In this document: positions 25,404 to 37,744 of the stretch, piece after piece
Layout: each line of letters begins with the position of its first letter
How positions within the stretch are numbered: position 1 is the stretch's first letter
Assembly (NCBI GenBank): GCA_946699065.1
Contig: CAMPDV010000686.1
Span: 62,001 to 126,000, forward strand
DNA from: Loxodes magnus
Taxonomy: Eukaryota; Ciliophora; Karyorelictea; Loxodida; Loxodidae
DNA: 64,000 nt
Direction: 5' to 3'
Notes under the pieces: model-generated
The model's input: the letters and a program-made list of their open reading frames with translations, nothing else
The model's database searches: none
What the model was told of the DNA's origin: nothing
Made by a program: the position numbers and the translations under genes

Positions 25404-27800
25404 ATGTCACAACCAACTTAGTATAATCGAAAAGGAATCTAATTATTCAAAGAGGGAAATTATCTTTAAGCTATTGAGTATTTCAATATAACTTTAATAT
25501 TAGATCCTAAAGATGCAGTTGTATATAATAACAAAGGATTGACATTGGTAAAGTTAGGGAAATACTAAGAAGCGATTTAAAGCTATGATGTAGCTCTTAA
25601 ACTAGACCCTAATGATGCAGCTGTACATAATAACAAAGGATTTACATTGGTAAAGTTAGGGAAATACTAAGAAGCGATTTAGAGCTATGATGTAGCTCTT
25701 AAACTAGACCCTAATAATCCAACTGTACATTGTAACAAAGGATCGGTATTGGAATAGTTAGGGAAATACTAAGAAGCGATTTAGAGCTATGATGTAGCTC
25801 TTAAACTAGACCCTAATGATGCAGCTGTACATAATAACAAAGGATCGGCATTGGAAAAGTTAGGGAAATACTAAGAAGCGATTTAGAGCTATGATGTAGC
25901 TCTTAAACTAGACCCTAATAATCCAACTGTACATTGTAACAAAGGATCGGTATTGGAAAAGTTAGGGAAATACTAAGAAGCGATTTAGAGCTATGATGTA
26001 GCTCTTAAACTAGACCCTAATGATGCAGCTGTACATAATAACAAAGTATCGGCATTGGAAAAGTTAGGGAAATACTAAGAAGCGATTTAAAGCTATGATG
26101 TAGCTCTTAAACTAGACCCTAATGATGCAGCTGTACATTGTAACAAAGGATCGGTATTGGAATAGTTAGGGAAATACTAAGAAGCGATTTAGAGCTATGA
26201 TGTAGCTCTTAAACTAGACCCTAATGATGCAGCTGTACATAATAACAAAGTATCGGCATTGGAAAAGTTAGGGAAATACTAAGAAGCGATTTAGAGCTAT
26301 GATGTAGCTCTTAAACTAGACCCTAATGATGCAGCTGTACATAATAGCAAAGTATCGGCATTGGAAAAGTTAGGGAAATACTAAGAAGCGATTTAAAGCA
26401 TTAACAAAGCTATTCAGCTAAATTCTATTCTTCCAGAATTTTACTAACATAAAGATTATTCACTTTATTAGCTAAGTAATTTTTCTGAAGCAATCTAGTG
26501 TCTTAACACAGCTATTTAGCTTAATTCAAATTATGCAGAAGCATATTACTACAAAGGTTTATCTTTGTAAGCTTTAAACAAAACTATTGAATCTCTCTAA
26601 TGTTTTATTGAAGCTAATAAATTAGACCCCTAGTTTAAAATTCCCTAAATAGATATTGATTCTTTAGATATATAATAATAAAATTGCATTACTATAGATC
26701 ATATATGACAGCTTTTATATTAAAATGGTGCTGGTTATGATAATAATTCTAAAATTAGAATATTGAACTATAGAATCTTAATTCCTAATATTGCATTTCT
26801 AGATAACTTATAAGAATTAGCTAAAGATTAGTACGGAATTGTCTATCTTATTACTAATGAGGGATATAGTTATGCTCTTAAGCAATTTAACTCAAAGTCT
26901 GATCAATAGAAATTAATAGATTAGTTCTATTATGAGTGCAAAGAACTTCTATTAATAAATAGTTCAAGAGTTAAAAGACTTACAGGAGTTGCTATTGATA
27001 CTTAAGAACAAGGAAGTTACTATTTATGCCTTTTAACTGATTTAGAGTTTAAAGCAAGTTTATTATAATCAATTTAGACTAAGTAGCTATTCAAAGAAAG
27101 TTAAATAGGATCTCCTTTAAGATATTACTAGAAACTAAATTTACTTAGTTAAATAGCAGAAGGATTAAAGGCTATTCACTCTAGAAACTTAATACATAAA
27201 GAACTAAAATCTCTAAATATTCTACTAGATAAGAAATATTAACCCAAAATAGTTATTTTAGGATTATTCGATTCGACTCATTGGTTAACAACAATAGAAT
27301 AAAGAGGATTACATTAATGAATGGCTCCTGAATAATTTGAGTAATAAGTTACTTAAAAGAGCGACATCTGATCTTTAGGTTGTATCGGAGTGGAGATATT
27401 CAATGAAGAAATGGTTTATCCAAATATAAATGAATAAGAATAACTAAAATAAATAGTTTATATTAATAAAATGATTCCTAGGTTTTCAAACGAAATACTA
27501 TAAGAACCTGAATTAACTGATCTATTTTACAGATGCTTAGTTTTCGACCAGAACATTAGACCTGATATAGATTATTTTATAAATTAGATAGAAAGATTAA
27601 AATAAAAGTGAAATCCATAAAGATAAGATGGAGATATAAGTTAGTAGGGTCAAACTAAAAAAATGAAGTAAGAATAAAGTATAAAATAATAAAGTTAAGG
27701 TTAAGTTTTTTTATTAGAGGAAGACTCATAAGAATTCAAGTTTGAAAGTTTAAAAATAAGTAAGATGGATGAGAAAAAGAGTTGAAGGGAGAAACTTTAT
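25404..27800 (+). CDS. TPR-repeat pseudokinase with homogenised TPR array
   Basis: ATG at 25404 (MSQPTQYNRKGIQLF) opens directly into TPR 1. About nine near-identical TPRs follow, then more diverged TPRs to about 26640, a Q-rich linker with LLYQNGAG (shared with the 17-kb paralog as LLFENGAG), and a kinase domain from about 26760 to 27615. In the kinase the glycine loop is degraded (AKDQYGIV). The catalytic loop reads HKELKS near 27193, where active kinases have HRDLKS, so the catalytic Asp is Glu. The DFG/DLG site reads ILG. The fold motifs LHQWMAPE (Trp is TGA), SDIWSLGC (TGA) and a C-lobe Arg are kept, and I saw no frameshift. This points to a maintained pseudokinase rather than a dead gene. 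The end is uncertain; the frame stays open past 27800. Confidence 0.85.
25516..26396 (+). repeat. 102-bp tandem repeats (34-residue TPR units), about nine copies
   Basis: The marker AGTTAGGGAAATACTAAGAAGCG recurs at 25552, 25654, 25756, 25858, 25960, 26062, 26164, 26266 and 26368, a strict 102-bp period. Units are almost identical at the DNA level, including silent sites. Two variants alternate: one with NDAAVHNNK(G/V), the other with NNPTVHCNKG, so the early part has a 204-bp higher-order period. This indicates recent unequal exchange or gene conversion. Confidence 0.95.
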
Positions 27801-28245
27801 ATAAACGATATAATTTTATAAGTTCTTTATGAAAGTTAATAAACTAATTTAAGTTTCTATATTTATAGTATTTGTAACTTTATTGAAATAAATATTCTAT
27901 AGTAACTTTGTAAAATAGATAAATAAATTAAGAGGTTGAGACATAATTAGATAGAAAGAAGATAAATTAGAGTTATTATTTTATAAGCAAAAGAAAGTAG
28001 TTAAGGTATTTGAAAATAGTAAGAAAAGACTTATATAATTGTCTATTATATATAAAATAGTTGGTTATAAACTTAAAGGAGTATTTTTATTTACCAATTT
28101 AATAAAATTAAAACATCCTTTACTGCTTAAACTTAGTTTACAGAAAGCTCTATGTTCCATCAAACAAAATTTATCTATATTATTCAGATTAAGCAGTAGT
28201 TGCTTTATTTATAGTAGGAAATATACACTCCTAAAGACGATGTAG
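27801..28245. other. AT-rich interval after TPR-pseudokinase
   Basis: No domain is visible. It may contain the C-terminal tail and 3' end of the preceding gene. Confidence 0.4.
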
Positions 28246-28890
28246 TGATATTAAAGAAAAGAGAATTATAATAGCAATAAGACTAATAACGAGCAATACT
28301 ATGGAAACCTAATTTTACTATTCAGGGATAAAAGGAATGGAATAAAGCATCATTACTTAAAAGTTTTGTTTATAGAATTTCTTTTTAAGATTATAGATGC
28401 AAGGCTTTCTGAAAATTACGGAGAATATGTATTTATCTTAGTAAAATAGCTATAGTAATAAACTGAAAAATAAGTAAATACAACACCAACTTTTGTATCA
28501 TACTTTACATTAATATGCTCAAAAGAAGCTTTTTAATTTAATATGCTCAAAAGAAGCTTTTTAATTTAATATGCTGCCAGGTCTATATTAGGTATCTTTC
28601 ATTAGTTTTTAGTAGTAAATAGAGATGATGCGCTAAACTATTTTCTTTAGAATACAGTTATGTTGTTAAAACACAAAGCTGACAAAACTTCGCTTAAAAC
28701 TTGAGAAAATTTAGTAGAAAAAATTTATTACAAAGAGAAGCTTACGAAAATTCCTTAATTTCTGAGTAAAAACTTATATCACAATTTGGAGACTAATGCT
28801 ACGTAGAAAAACTAAGTAAAAGAAAAAGCAAACTAAAAATTTGCCTGCTGAATACTACTCTGAAAACTTAAGTTTTTTTCTTAGTAGTAG
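28246..28890 (+). repeat. Dispersed repeat upstream of TPR sequence, copy B
   Basis: This is the counterpart of 15353-15990, with the same blocks in the same order (TTTTACTATTCAGGGATAAAAGGA, GAGACTAATGCTACGTAG, CCTGCTGAATACTACTCTGA). A 26-bp piece, GCTCAAAAGAAGCTTTTTAATTTAATAT, is doubled near 28518-28572. It leads straight into TPR remnants, as copy A does. Confidence 0.7.
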
Positions 28891-28916
28891 AAAGATAAAA
28901 AAGTGTTATAAAAATT

Positions 28917-29170
28917 AGATAAAAATAAAGATTCTGTTGAGTGTAATAGCAAAGCTTTATAGAAAAATCCTAGTGATGTAACTGCCTACTAATATAAAGG
29001 GTTAAATTTAGAAAATTAAGGAAAATTTGTTGAACCTAATGATTGCTGAGACAAGGGAATTTAAATTGATTCAAAGATAAGAATATCTACCACTAAAAAG
29101 GGATTTGCTTTGCTAATAATGGAAAACATAACGATTCTATTAGTGCTAAAACATGACTATACAACTCGAT
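28917..29170 (+). pseudogene. TPR-kinase gene fragment
   Basis: The fragment encodes DSVECNSKALQKNPSDVTAY, then QYKGLNLENQGKFVEPNDCW, then frameshifted TPR remnants (KGIQIDSK, GFALLIMENITI). It matches TPRs 4-6 of the 17-kb gene, including its unusual GKFVEAIDCYDKGIQIDS unit. It is cut off where the tandem array begins near 29185. With copy B of the upstream repeat it forms a truncated duplicate of the 15.3-17.6 kb locus. Confidence 0.75.
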
Positions 29171-29974
29171 CTTACTTTCCATCGATTAAGTTTTTATCTT
29201 TATCGCGACTCAGTCTTTTTCTGAGAAATTGAGCAGAGCTCACGAAAAGAATTTTCTTAACTCTAAGCTTTATTTCATACTCTTAAGTTCTTCAGTTTAA
29301 TCGAGATTCAATCTTATTTTGAGAAATAGTTAAGAGCTTCAAGTAGAATTCTTTCATTTCTTTAAGTTCAAGTTTCCACGATACGAAAACTAGCTTTATC
29401 GCTTATCAATATTTCTATGAGAACTCAAGTATAATGGTTTAGAACGAAGCAAAAATTAAGTAAATAAGTACTTCCGCTTTTTCGCTTCTATGACAAATTT
29501 TGAGAAAAAGAACTTAGTTCTTAAGAAAAACGGAGTCTTAACTTATAGTTCGACTCAAAGTCTTAAATTACGACAGATTTATTGTTTCTAAGAATTGTAA
29601 TTTTATCTAGAACAGAGCTCTCTAGTAGAACCGAGTCTTGACTCCTTGTTACACTAATATTCTTTTAGTACTTAATGTTACAAGCCATTCTCGACCTTAA
29701 ATGTGATCTAGAACAGAACTCTCAAGTTCATCGAAGTTAAAAAACCGAAATACTTCTTTCATTCTTAAATTATTTCAGATTTATGGATTCTAAGACTTTA
29801 TATTAATCCATAACAAGCTATCGAGTTTAACGGAATCTAAATTAAAGTGAATTTTTAAACTTGTAAGTTTTAAGCTTTAAAACTTCTAAGAACTGCCATG
29901 TCATCTAGAGACGAGCTCTAAACTAAAATCGAAACTTAACTCCTTTTTCTATTGCAAGTCTCAAAGTATTTCCG

Positions 29975-30885
29975 CGTTATCGATTCTAAGATATTATTTG
30001 AGACTATAAATAGATCTTAAGTATAAGCGAGTCTTGATATCTCGTACAACTCCAAGTCTTTAAGAATTTGAAATTTTTATCTTAAAGAACTGCAATTCGA
30101 TTAAGTGCTAAGCTCTCGACATTGTCCGAAACTTCTTTCTTATCTATCTCATAGACTTAAATTACTTCCGAATTGTTAAATCTCAGATTTGTCATGTTAT
30201 CTGGAATAGAACTCTCAACTTAAATCGAGTTTTGACTTCTTGTTATACTCATGATCTTTTAGAATTTCCGCATTATCGCTTCTAGGTTTTTATTTAAGAA
30301 CTTTAAATAGCTCTTGATAGAAACAGTACTCTGATTCTTGTTCTTCATCAATTCTTTAAGTACTTAAGTTTTGAACTTCTAAGACTTGCAATTTGTTTAC
30401 GAGAAGAGCTCACGACTATAACCGATACTTCTTTCTTATCCCATAGACTTAAATTACTTCCGAATCGTTAAATCTCAGATTTGTCATGTTATCAGGAACA
30501 GAACTCTTTACTTAAATCGAGTTTTGACTTCTTGTTATACTCATATTCTTTAGGTACTTAATTTTAAAGCTTTCTCGACCTTAAATGTGATCTGAACAGA
30601 ACTCTCAAGTTCATCGAAGTTGAACATTTAAATTCTTCTTTCATTCTTTAGATACTTCAGATTTATGATTTCTAAGACTTTATATGTTATCTAAAGAGAT
30701 GTCAAGTATCACGAATTCTTAACTCAAAGTTAAATTTTAATTTTGTAAGTTCTTCAGATACTAAGCTTCTCAGAATCGATATGATAGATAAACAGAGCTG
30801 TCGAGTAAAACGGAAACTTAACTACTAGTTCGAATTCAAAGCTTTAAGTACTTCAGTCTCATGGATTCTCTGACTTATTATGATA
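29975..30885. repeat. Higher-order duplication inside the array, copy 1
   Basis: This ~0.9-kb block recurs at about 32828-33735 (offset about 2.83-2.85 kb) with long identical runs, for example from GATAGAAACAGTACTCTGATTC near 30322 and 33152 onward. A few units carry small changes. The block duplication is much younger than the divergence among single units. Confidence 0.85.
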
Positions 30886-32827
30886 ATCGAGCAGAGCTCT
30901 CAAGTAGAACGGAGACTCGATTCGTAGTTCAACTTCAGATCTTTAAGTATTTAACTCTTTCGAATTCTCAGACATTTATGTGATAGGACCAGAGTTCATA
31001 AGGTTAAAGGTTCTAACCTCAAAATTCAACTCTAACCCTTTGATTATTTCTTTTTTAAGCTTTCAAGGATTGATACGTTATCAAGAACTGAGTTCTAAGG
31101 CTCATCGAAAATAAAAACAGAAGCTCTTCTAACATTCTAAAAGTACATATAACATGACTTTTCAGACTAAACATGTGATCTAAAACGGGGTTCTCGACAA
31201 TAGCCGAGACTTGTTTCTTAATTCTACTCCAAGTCTTAATAAACTTCAGATTTATTGATTCTTAGACTTATTATGTTATCTAGAAAAGAATTTTCAACTT
31301 AAATTGAGACTTGACTACTTGTTCTACTCCAAAGCTTAAATTGCTTTCCCTTTATCGCTTCTATGATTTGACTTGAGAACTATAAAGATCTCTTGAGTTG
31401 AAACTATCTTTACTTCTTTTTCTTCTGCAAATGTTTAAGTACTTCAGATTTGTAACTTCTAAGAACTGCTATTTGGCCTTGAGCAGAGTCACGACTATAA
31501 ATTGAGACTTCTTTCTTAATTCTACTCCAAGTCTCTAATTACTTCAGTTTTATTGAATCTAAGAATTCTCATGTTATCTATAACAGAGCTCTCGAGGTAA
31601 ACCGATACTTTACTCCTTGTTCTACTCCGAGTCTTTAAGTACTTAAATTTATAGCTTCTCGACCTTAAATGTGATCTAGAACAGAACACTCAAGTTCATC
31701 GAAGTTAAACACCTAAATCTTCTTTCATTCCTGCGATACTTAAAGTTTACCGCTTATAAGACTTTTTATGTAATCTATAACAGAGCTTTCAATATAACAG
31801 AACCTAAATCCAAGGTTCATTTTTAAGTCAGTAAATTCTTCATATACTAAATTTCTCAGAATCGATATAATAGACAAACAGAGAAAAGAACCGAGATTTG
31901 ACTTATTGTTCTACTCCAAGTAAGTACTTTATATTTATTGTTTCTAAGAATTGATATGCAATCTAGAAAAGAGCTCAAAATCAGAACCGTGACTTGATTC
32001 TCAGTTCATTTTTAATCTTTAATTACTTCAAATTATCGCTTTATAAACTTATTTAGACAATAAGACAGAACTCCTAAACTTCATCGAAGTTAAAAGCCGA
32101 AATTTATCTATCATTCTTTAAGTTCTCCAGTTTTTTCGCTTTTCAGATTTGATTTTAGAAACAAGAAACGAGCTATTAAGTTTTTAGTATTCTAAACTTA
32201 AAATTCTTCTAACAGTCTTTTAAATTCTTCAGCTTTATTTCTAATCAGACTTATATGATAGATAGAATAGAGCTCTTAAGTAGAACGGAGACTTAACTCG
32301 TAGTTCTACTCCAAGTTTTTTGTACTTCCGCTTTATCGCTTCTTGGATTTGTTTTGATAACAAGACAAAGTTCACAAGTTCAACTAAGTTTAAAATAAAT
32401 TTTCTTCCTTCATCTTAAAGTACTTCCGATTTATCGCTTCTCAGACTTATTTTAAGAACTTGACTCTAAACTATAACGGAATCAAAGCTCAAAGTTCAAC
32501 TTTAAGTATTTAAATTCTTCAGCTTTATCGTAACTTTGACTTAATATGAGATCTCAATTATAACGGAATCTTAACTCAAAGTTCTTCTTTCATTTTTTAT
32601 TTTTTTAGTTTTATTTATTCTCAGACTTGATTTTATAACTAGATCAATCTTTTTATTAATTTGAGGATAATTCAAGGTTCAGCTTTTAAATTTTGGCTTT
32701 TCTCGATACTTAAACTTGCTTTTCTAACTATTTCACTTTCAATCTTCGTTAGTCTTTAATTTTCTAATTCAAAACCTTTGAAATTTTCGACTAGTTTCTA
32801 TATTCGGACTTTCTTTCAGATCTTGCT

Positions 32828-33735
32828 TCTAAGATATTATTTGAGACTATAAGTAGATCTCAAGTATAAGCGAGTCTTGACACCTCGTACAACTCCAAGT
32901 CTTTAAGTATTTGAAATTTTTATCTTAAAGAACTGCAATTCGATTAAGTGCTAAAGCTCTCGACATTGCTCGAAACTTGTTTCTTATCTATCTCCGAGTC
33001 TTAAATTACTTCATAATTTTTTTTCTAATATTTATAACTTTAACTGGAACAGAACTCTCAACTTAAATCGATACTTAACTCCTTTTTCTACTCCTTGTCT
33101 TAAAGTATTTTCGTATTATCGCGTTCAGAATTGAATTTAGTACTACAAATAGCTCTCGATAGAAACAGTACTCTGATTCTTGTTCTTCATCAATTCTTTA
33201 AGTACTTAAGTTTTGAACTTCTAAGACTTGCAATTTGTTTACGAGAAGAGCTCACGACTATAACCGATACTTCTTTCTTATCCCATAGACTTAAATTACT
33301 ATATAATTTTGTTTCTAAGACTTATTGCGTTATCTGGAACAGAACTCTTTACTTAAATCGAGTTTTGACTTCTTGTTATACTCATATTCTTTAGGTACTT
33401 AATTTTAAAGCTTTCTCGACCTTAAATGTGATCTGAACAGAACTCTCAAGTTCATCGAAGTTGAACATTTAAATTCTTCTTTCATTCTTTAGATACTTCA
33501 GATTTATGATTTCTAAGACTTTATATGTTATCTAAAGAGATGTCAAGTATCACGAATTCTTAACTCAAAGTTAAATTTTAATTTTGTAAGTTCTTCAGAT
33601 ACTAAGCTTCTCAGAATCGATATGATAGATAAACAGAGCTGTCGAGTAAAACGGAAACTTAACTACTAGTTCGAATTCAAAGCTTTAAGTACTTCAGTCT
33701 CATGGATTCTCAGACTTATTTTGATAATCGAGCAG
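32828..33735. repeat. Higher-order duplication inside the array, copy 2
   Basis: This is the counterpart of 29975-30885. The shared sequence ends at the right edge of the array near 33735 (AATCGAGCAGAG), where unique AT-rich DNA starts, so the last event is at the array boundary. Confidence 0.85.
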
Positions 33736-33739
33736 AGAA

Positions 33740-36590
33740 TAAAAAACTGAAAGTAGCAAGTTCAAACGAACCAAAAAACAACTTTAAAGTACTAACCTCA
33801 GAGTTAATAAATTCATTAAAGTATTTAATTGATTATTTATTATATTGGAGCATTACTAGTTAAATTAATAAATTATTAAGATTACTAGATTCAGTATCTT
33901 TAATTAAAGATAGCCTAATTCTGTATAATACTTCTTATTTATGTATCTTAATAAATTAACAAGATACATTAAACCTTTAAATATACTATATATTTCATTC
34001 TAAGCTTTTATTTACAAGAAATTTGCTAATAAGTATCAATAAATTAATTTAAAAATAAAATTTAGCTTTAAAACTTTTTTATGGTAGTTAATATTTAAGG
34101 TTTATTTTAACTTAGAGATATAAGAAAAATCAAAATAGAGTAAAAAAATCTAAATTAAGAAAAGGGAAGTTAAGCAGATAGAGTTTTAAAAGATTTGATT
34201 GATAATGTTTTCAAGAGACTAAAGTATAGATGTTGTTGTAATTTTGGGGTTTAAATTTATGCCTATTGAATAGTGTAGTGAATGAAGCAGAAATTCAATC
34301 TAAGATATTGCAAAGTAGGAGAAAAGGACAGCAATTTTTTATATTCCAAAGAAAATAAAAGATAAACGCAATTGAAAATTTTTGATTTAAGATAATCAAG
34401 AAAATGAAAAACTTAAAGAGTGTGTACAATTATACTTCTTTGAGAATTTAAATCTCAAACTATTGCATGAATGTTTCAATCTACATTTTATAAAGGCCAT
34501 TGAATATTTGTAGTTCTAGAAGGATTTGCACTTTTTTGTTTTTTTCAAAAGGACAATTCTTAGATTTATAAGTTCAAAATAAACATTTTGGCAACCCCTT
34601 TGGACATGTACATTTCTCATTTATTCGCCGCTTTTTTATTTATGGCTTTGATTAATTAAATTTTAGCGACTTCGTTTTTTAATTTAGAAACACCGGAATT
34701 CTATAATTATTTAATTCTGTTTTAAAACTTTTGTTATTCTATTTTATATTAAGAAACACTTGTTAAACCACGCTCAGTATCCAATCTGTAACTACTTGAA
34801 AGCTTAAATATTTTTTAAATATCAAGCATGCCTTTTTGTTGCAATTGATTATTTTAATTTATTCAGAAAAATGGTAATTTAGCAGCTATTTAATTCTAGT
34901 TTGTAAGTGATAGTCTTGAATCTTTTAATTAATAAACTTAAATTTAAGCTTTAAAACTTTTTTCTTTTAGGTTTAATTTTTTTCTCACTTTCATTATGTT
35001 TATTTAAATCCTTTCTTATTACTACTAAAGACTGTATTATTTTTAAATCTTATGACTAAAGTCAATTAGACTAGGATTTATTGTGACAATCATTTTAGTT
35101 TTAAATAACTTATATTAGCTAATCTAATACTTATATTATCTAATGCTTATTACAAAGAAGCATATTGTGTTAAGTTTACTCTTTCTATTAATTCAGAAAA
35201 TAATAATAGAATATAGTAAAAATATATTTTCTTTCTTAAAAATGCTTATAATTTTCTTAATAGCAAACAACTTATTTTAAGAAAGAGAGTATTAATGTAG
35301 TAGCAATATAATATAGATTTATATAGAATAATAGAATTAAGTTTTTATCTTTAAATAATCTAGAATAATTTAGGTATTAATAATTTGAAATGATAATTAC
35401 AAAAATAACATAAATAATAAATATAATATTAGTTTGCTATAAAAGAGAAAGTTATCTAAATGTGTTAATTATAACTAATCTAATATCTTTATTAATTAAA
35501 GAGAAATTAATTAATAACTAATAAAGCTAAAAGGATAAAATATTAAGTATTTAATAGACATAATTAAACATATTAAAGCTTATTTTAATAATATAATTAA
35601 ATATTACTATTTAATAATTATAAGATAAAATTAGTGATACACCATTTATAGTTAGTTTAAATATTTACTTTCTACTACTTATATTTATTACATTTATATA
35701 ACCTATTTTACTTAGAATCAGCATTATAAGTAATAAATGATATTAGTTTATTATTTTAAGAGAGACCTTTATAAATAAAAAGTTTTAATGAAATAGTAGT
35801 AAGAAAGTGGACAATTAAAAGATTCTATCTTATAAATTATAAAAATTGCTTTGTTTTAAATAATTTGATTTTTTTAATTTCTATTTAAGCTAATTAATAA
35901 GAAACTTACTTTATTTCATTTTTTTTAATTAGTAAATAGCTTAAAGAAATAATTTTTTGATTAGATGTAAGAGAAAAATAATAATTAATAACAGTAGATT
36001 TAAAAAAATGGCAATATTTTATTTATAATTTAAAAGAGTCTACAACGAACTAAGGTTTTCTTATTAAGAGTCTTTGATTTAAAGCACAAATAAGTAGTAA
36101 ATGTATATTAAAGTTATTATAATAAGGAAATAAATTCTTCGTTATAAACTTTTGATATAATAGATTATTCTTTTATTTAAAAGTAAAAAGATATAAAATA
36201 ATTAAAATTGTAAAAGCATGTACACTATTAGTTTAATATCTTGTCTTGCTTCAAAACAAAAATAGAAAAATCAATGATTTAGAAATAAGATATTTATAAG
36301 TATGCTTAATAAATAATTTAATTATTTAATTATATTGAAATTGAGTCGTAAAATTTATAGAGTTATTTTAATTAAATAATTATTGAAGTAAGTTATAAAA
36401 ATTAAAATGGAGAAAAAAGAAAAGCAATTTACTAAAAGTATTTTTTTAAGAAAACTCTTAAGAGCTAGAAGCTACATTTTAGGAAAAGTATCTCTACTTC
36501 ATTTTAAGTATGAAATTCTGCCTAACTTATGCTACTAAAATTAAATAAATAAGATTAGCTATGACCAAAGTAAAGGTATTTCTTTAATAT
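33740..36590. other. AT-rich interval with a weak coding-like patch
   Basis: Most of this is simple AT-rich sequence. About 34170-34400 reads in one frame as a Cys- and Lys-containing stretch (KRLKYRCCCNFG, YCKVGEKDSNFLYSKENK), which I cannot assign. Nothing else is supported. Confidence 0.35.
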
Positions 36591-37350
36591 TTTTTAGGCT
36601 AAGTCCTTACTGGCACTTCACCTGTGTTATCGGTAGCCATATCAAGTGACCTGAATTAAATTGTATCAGGTTCAGAATATCCTGAAAATTCGATAAAGAT
36701 TTGGAAATTCCAGACAGGTGCTCTCCTAAGAACTATAACAGGACATACTTCTACTATTTGATCGGTAGTAATCTCCTCAGACTCTAGATATATTGTATCA
36801 GGATACGAAGACAATACTATAAAGATCTGAAATTTCCACAATGGTGATCTCCAAAGAACTTTGTCGGGACATACTGATTGAGTTAGATCGGTAGTAATTT
36901 CCTATGGCTCTAGATATATTATATCGGGATCTTGGGATACAACTTTAAAGATCTGGAATTTCTAGACTGGCCAGCTTGTGCGAACTCTTACTGGGCATTC
37001 AGAATTAGTTTGATCGGTAAAACTGTCTAAGTATAATAGGTATATAATATCTGGTTCTGGCGACAGTACTATTAAGATATGGGACTTCTCATCTGGTTAG
37101 TGTATTCGTACTCTTTAAGGTCATAAAGGTGGTGTACGAAGTATTCAGTTAAGTGTTGATTCAAGTGTAATATTTTCTGGTTCTTATGACAGAACAATCA
37201 AGATCTGGAACTTTAATAAGGGTGAGTGTATTAAGACTTTATAAGGGCATATTGGATGAATATATTCTATAGCATTGAGTGTTGATAATAGATGGTTGGT
37301 ATCGGGAGCGGGTGACAATACGATAAGAAAAAAGAGGGTTTCGAGTTGAG
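36540..37350 (+). CDS. WD40-repeat protein
   Basis: Seven consecutive blades of about 42 residues are visible, for example GHTSTIWSVVISSDSRYIVS and SGYEDNTIKIWNF. Later blades have GSWDTTLKIWNF, GSGDSTIKIWDF and GSYDRTIKIWNF, and the last ends at GAGDNTIRKK. Trp at conserved sites is encoded by both TGG (6) and TGA (5), and TAA/TAG encode Gln in LRTLQGH. Seven blades make one complete propeller, a protein-interaction platform. A KVKV...LGQ linker just before blade 1 is shared with the kinase/WD40 pseudogene at 3.0 kb, so this may be a relative that lost or lacks the kinase. The last blade lacks its closing Trp and runs into AT-rich sequence. Start and stop are unclear. Confidence 0.85.
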
Positions 37351-37744
37351 TAACTTGCTATTTGACTTAATTTAATTTTACGATTAAATATAAGATATTG
37401 GTTATTCATTTAAATGAGTGTTTAATGCTAATAATGTTTGTAATTTTATGAAGTGTTTGCTTTATATTTATTAAAAGGTTGTACATTCTTAAATATTCTT
37501 GGTTTAAAAAAGGAATAATATAGGTTATTAAAGATAGTGAGGTATGTTGATTTAAAGTGGTAATGTTTAAGAATATTTTAAATATAATTTTGTTAAATGA
37601 AGACATGAAATAAGTTTAAATTTTATTTTTATTTTATAAATTTTATAGATTTATTTTTAGATTTTGTAAAAATTTCAAGTTAAGTAAAAATTTTAATTTT
37701 TTTTTGTGGAGTAGTTTAAATATTATATATATATATAGTAAACT
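37351..37744. repeat. AT-rich stretch with (TA)n at 37722-37737
   Basis: No gene is supported. A short TA microsatellite sits directly at the 3' end of the ORF1-like element to the right. The plus-strand copy of that element likewise ends next to a (TAT)n run at about 45185-45207. Confidence 0.5.

Larger units (their letters stand above)
29190..33735 (-). repeat. ~100-bp tandem array (~45 degenerate units), possibly a minus-strand repeat protein
   Basis: Units of about 95-101 bp recur throughout. Typical parts are TCTTTAAGTACTTCAG, ATTTATCGCTTCTAAGACTT, ATGTTATCTAGAACAGAGCTCTCAAG and TAGAACCGAGACTTGACTC. Each unit is near 33 codons. On the minus strand one frame gives helical phrases such as SLRINKSEVLKDLEQN, VLRSYKSEVLKHLQ and SLRSDKSEVLKDEG, so a coiled or solenoid repeat protein is possible. 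Many units break frame, so it may instead be a satellite-like array derived from such a gene. It is more GC-rich than its flanks and starts abruptly after a TPR fragment. Confidence 0.75.

Noticed and set aside
25516..26396. Regular repeats as a CRISPR or satellite array
   Set aside because: The 102-bp period equals 34 codons, encodes canonical TPRs in frame and joins flanking TPRs and a kinase domain.
36656..36841. Minus-strand open frame across the WD40 gene
   Set aside because: The plus strand encodes clear WD40 blades; the minus frame is the antisense of these repeats.
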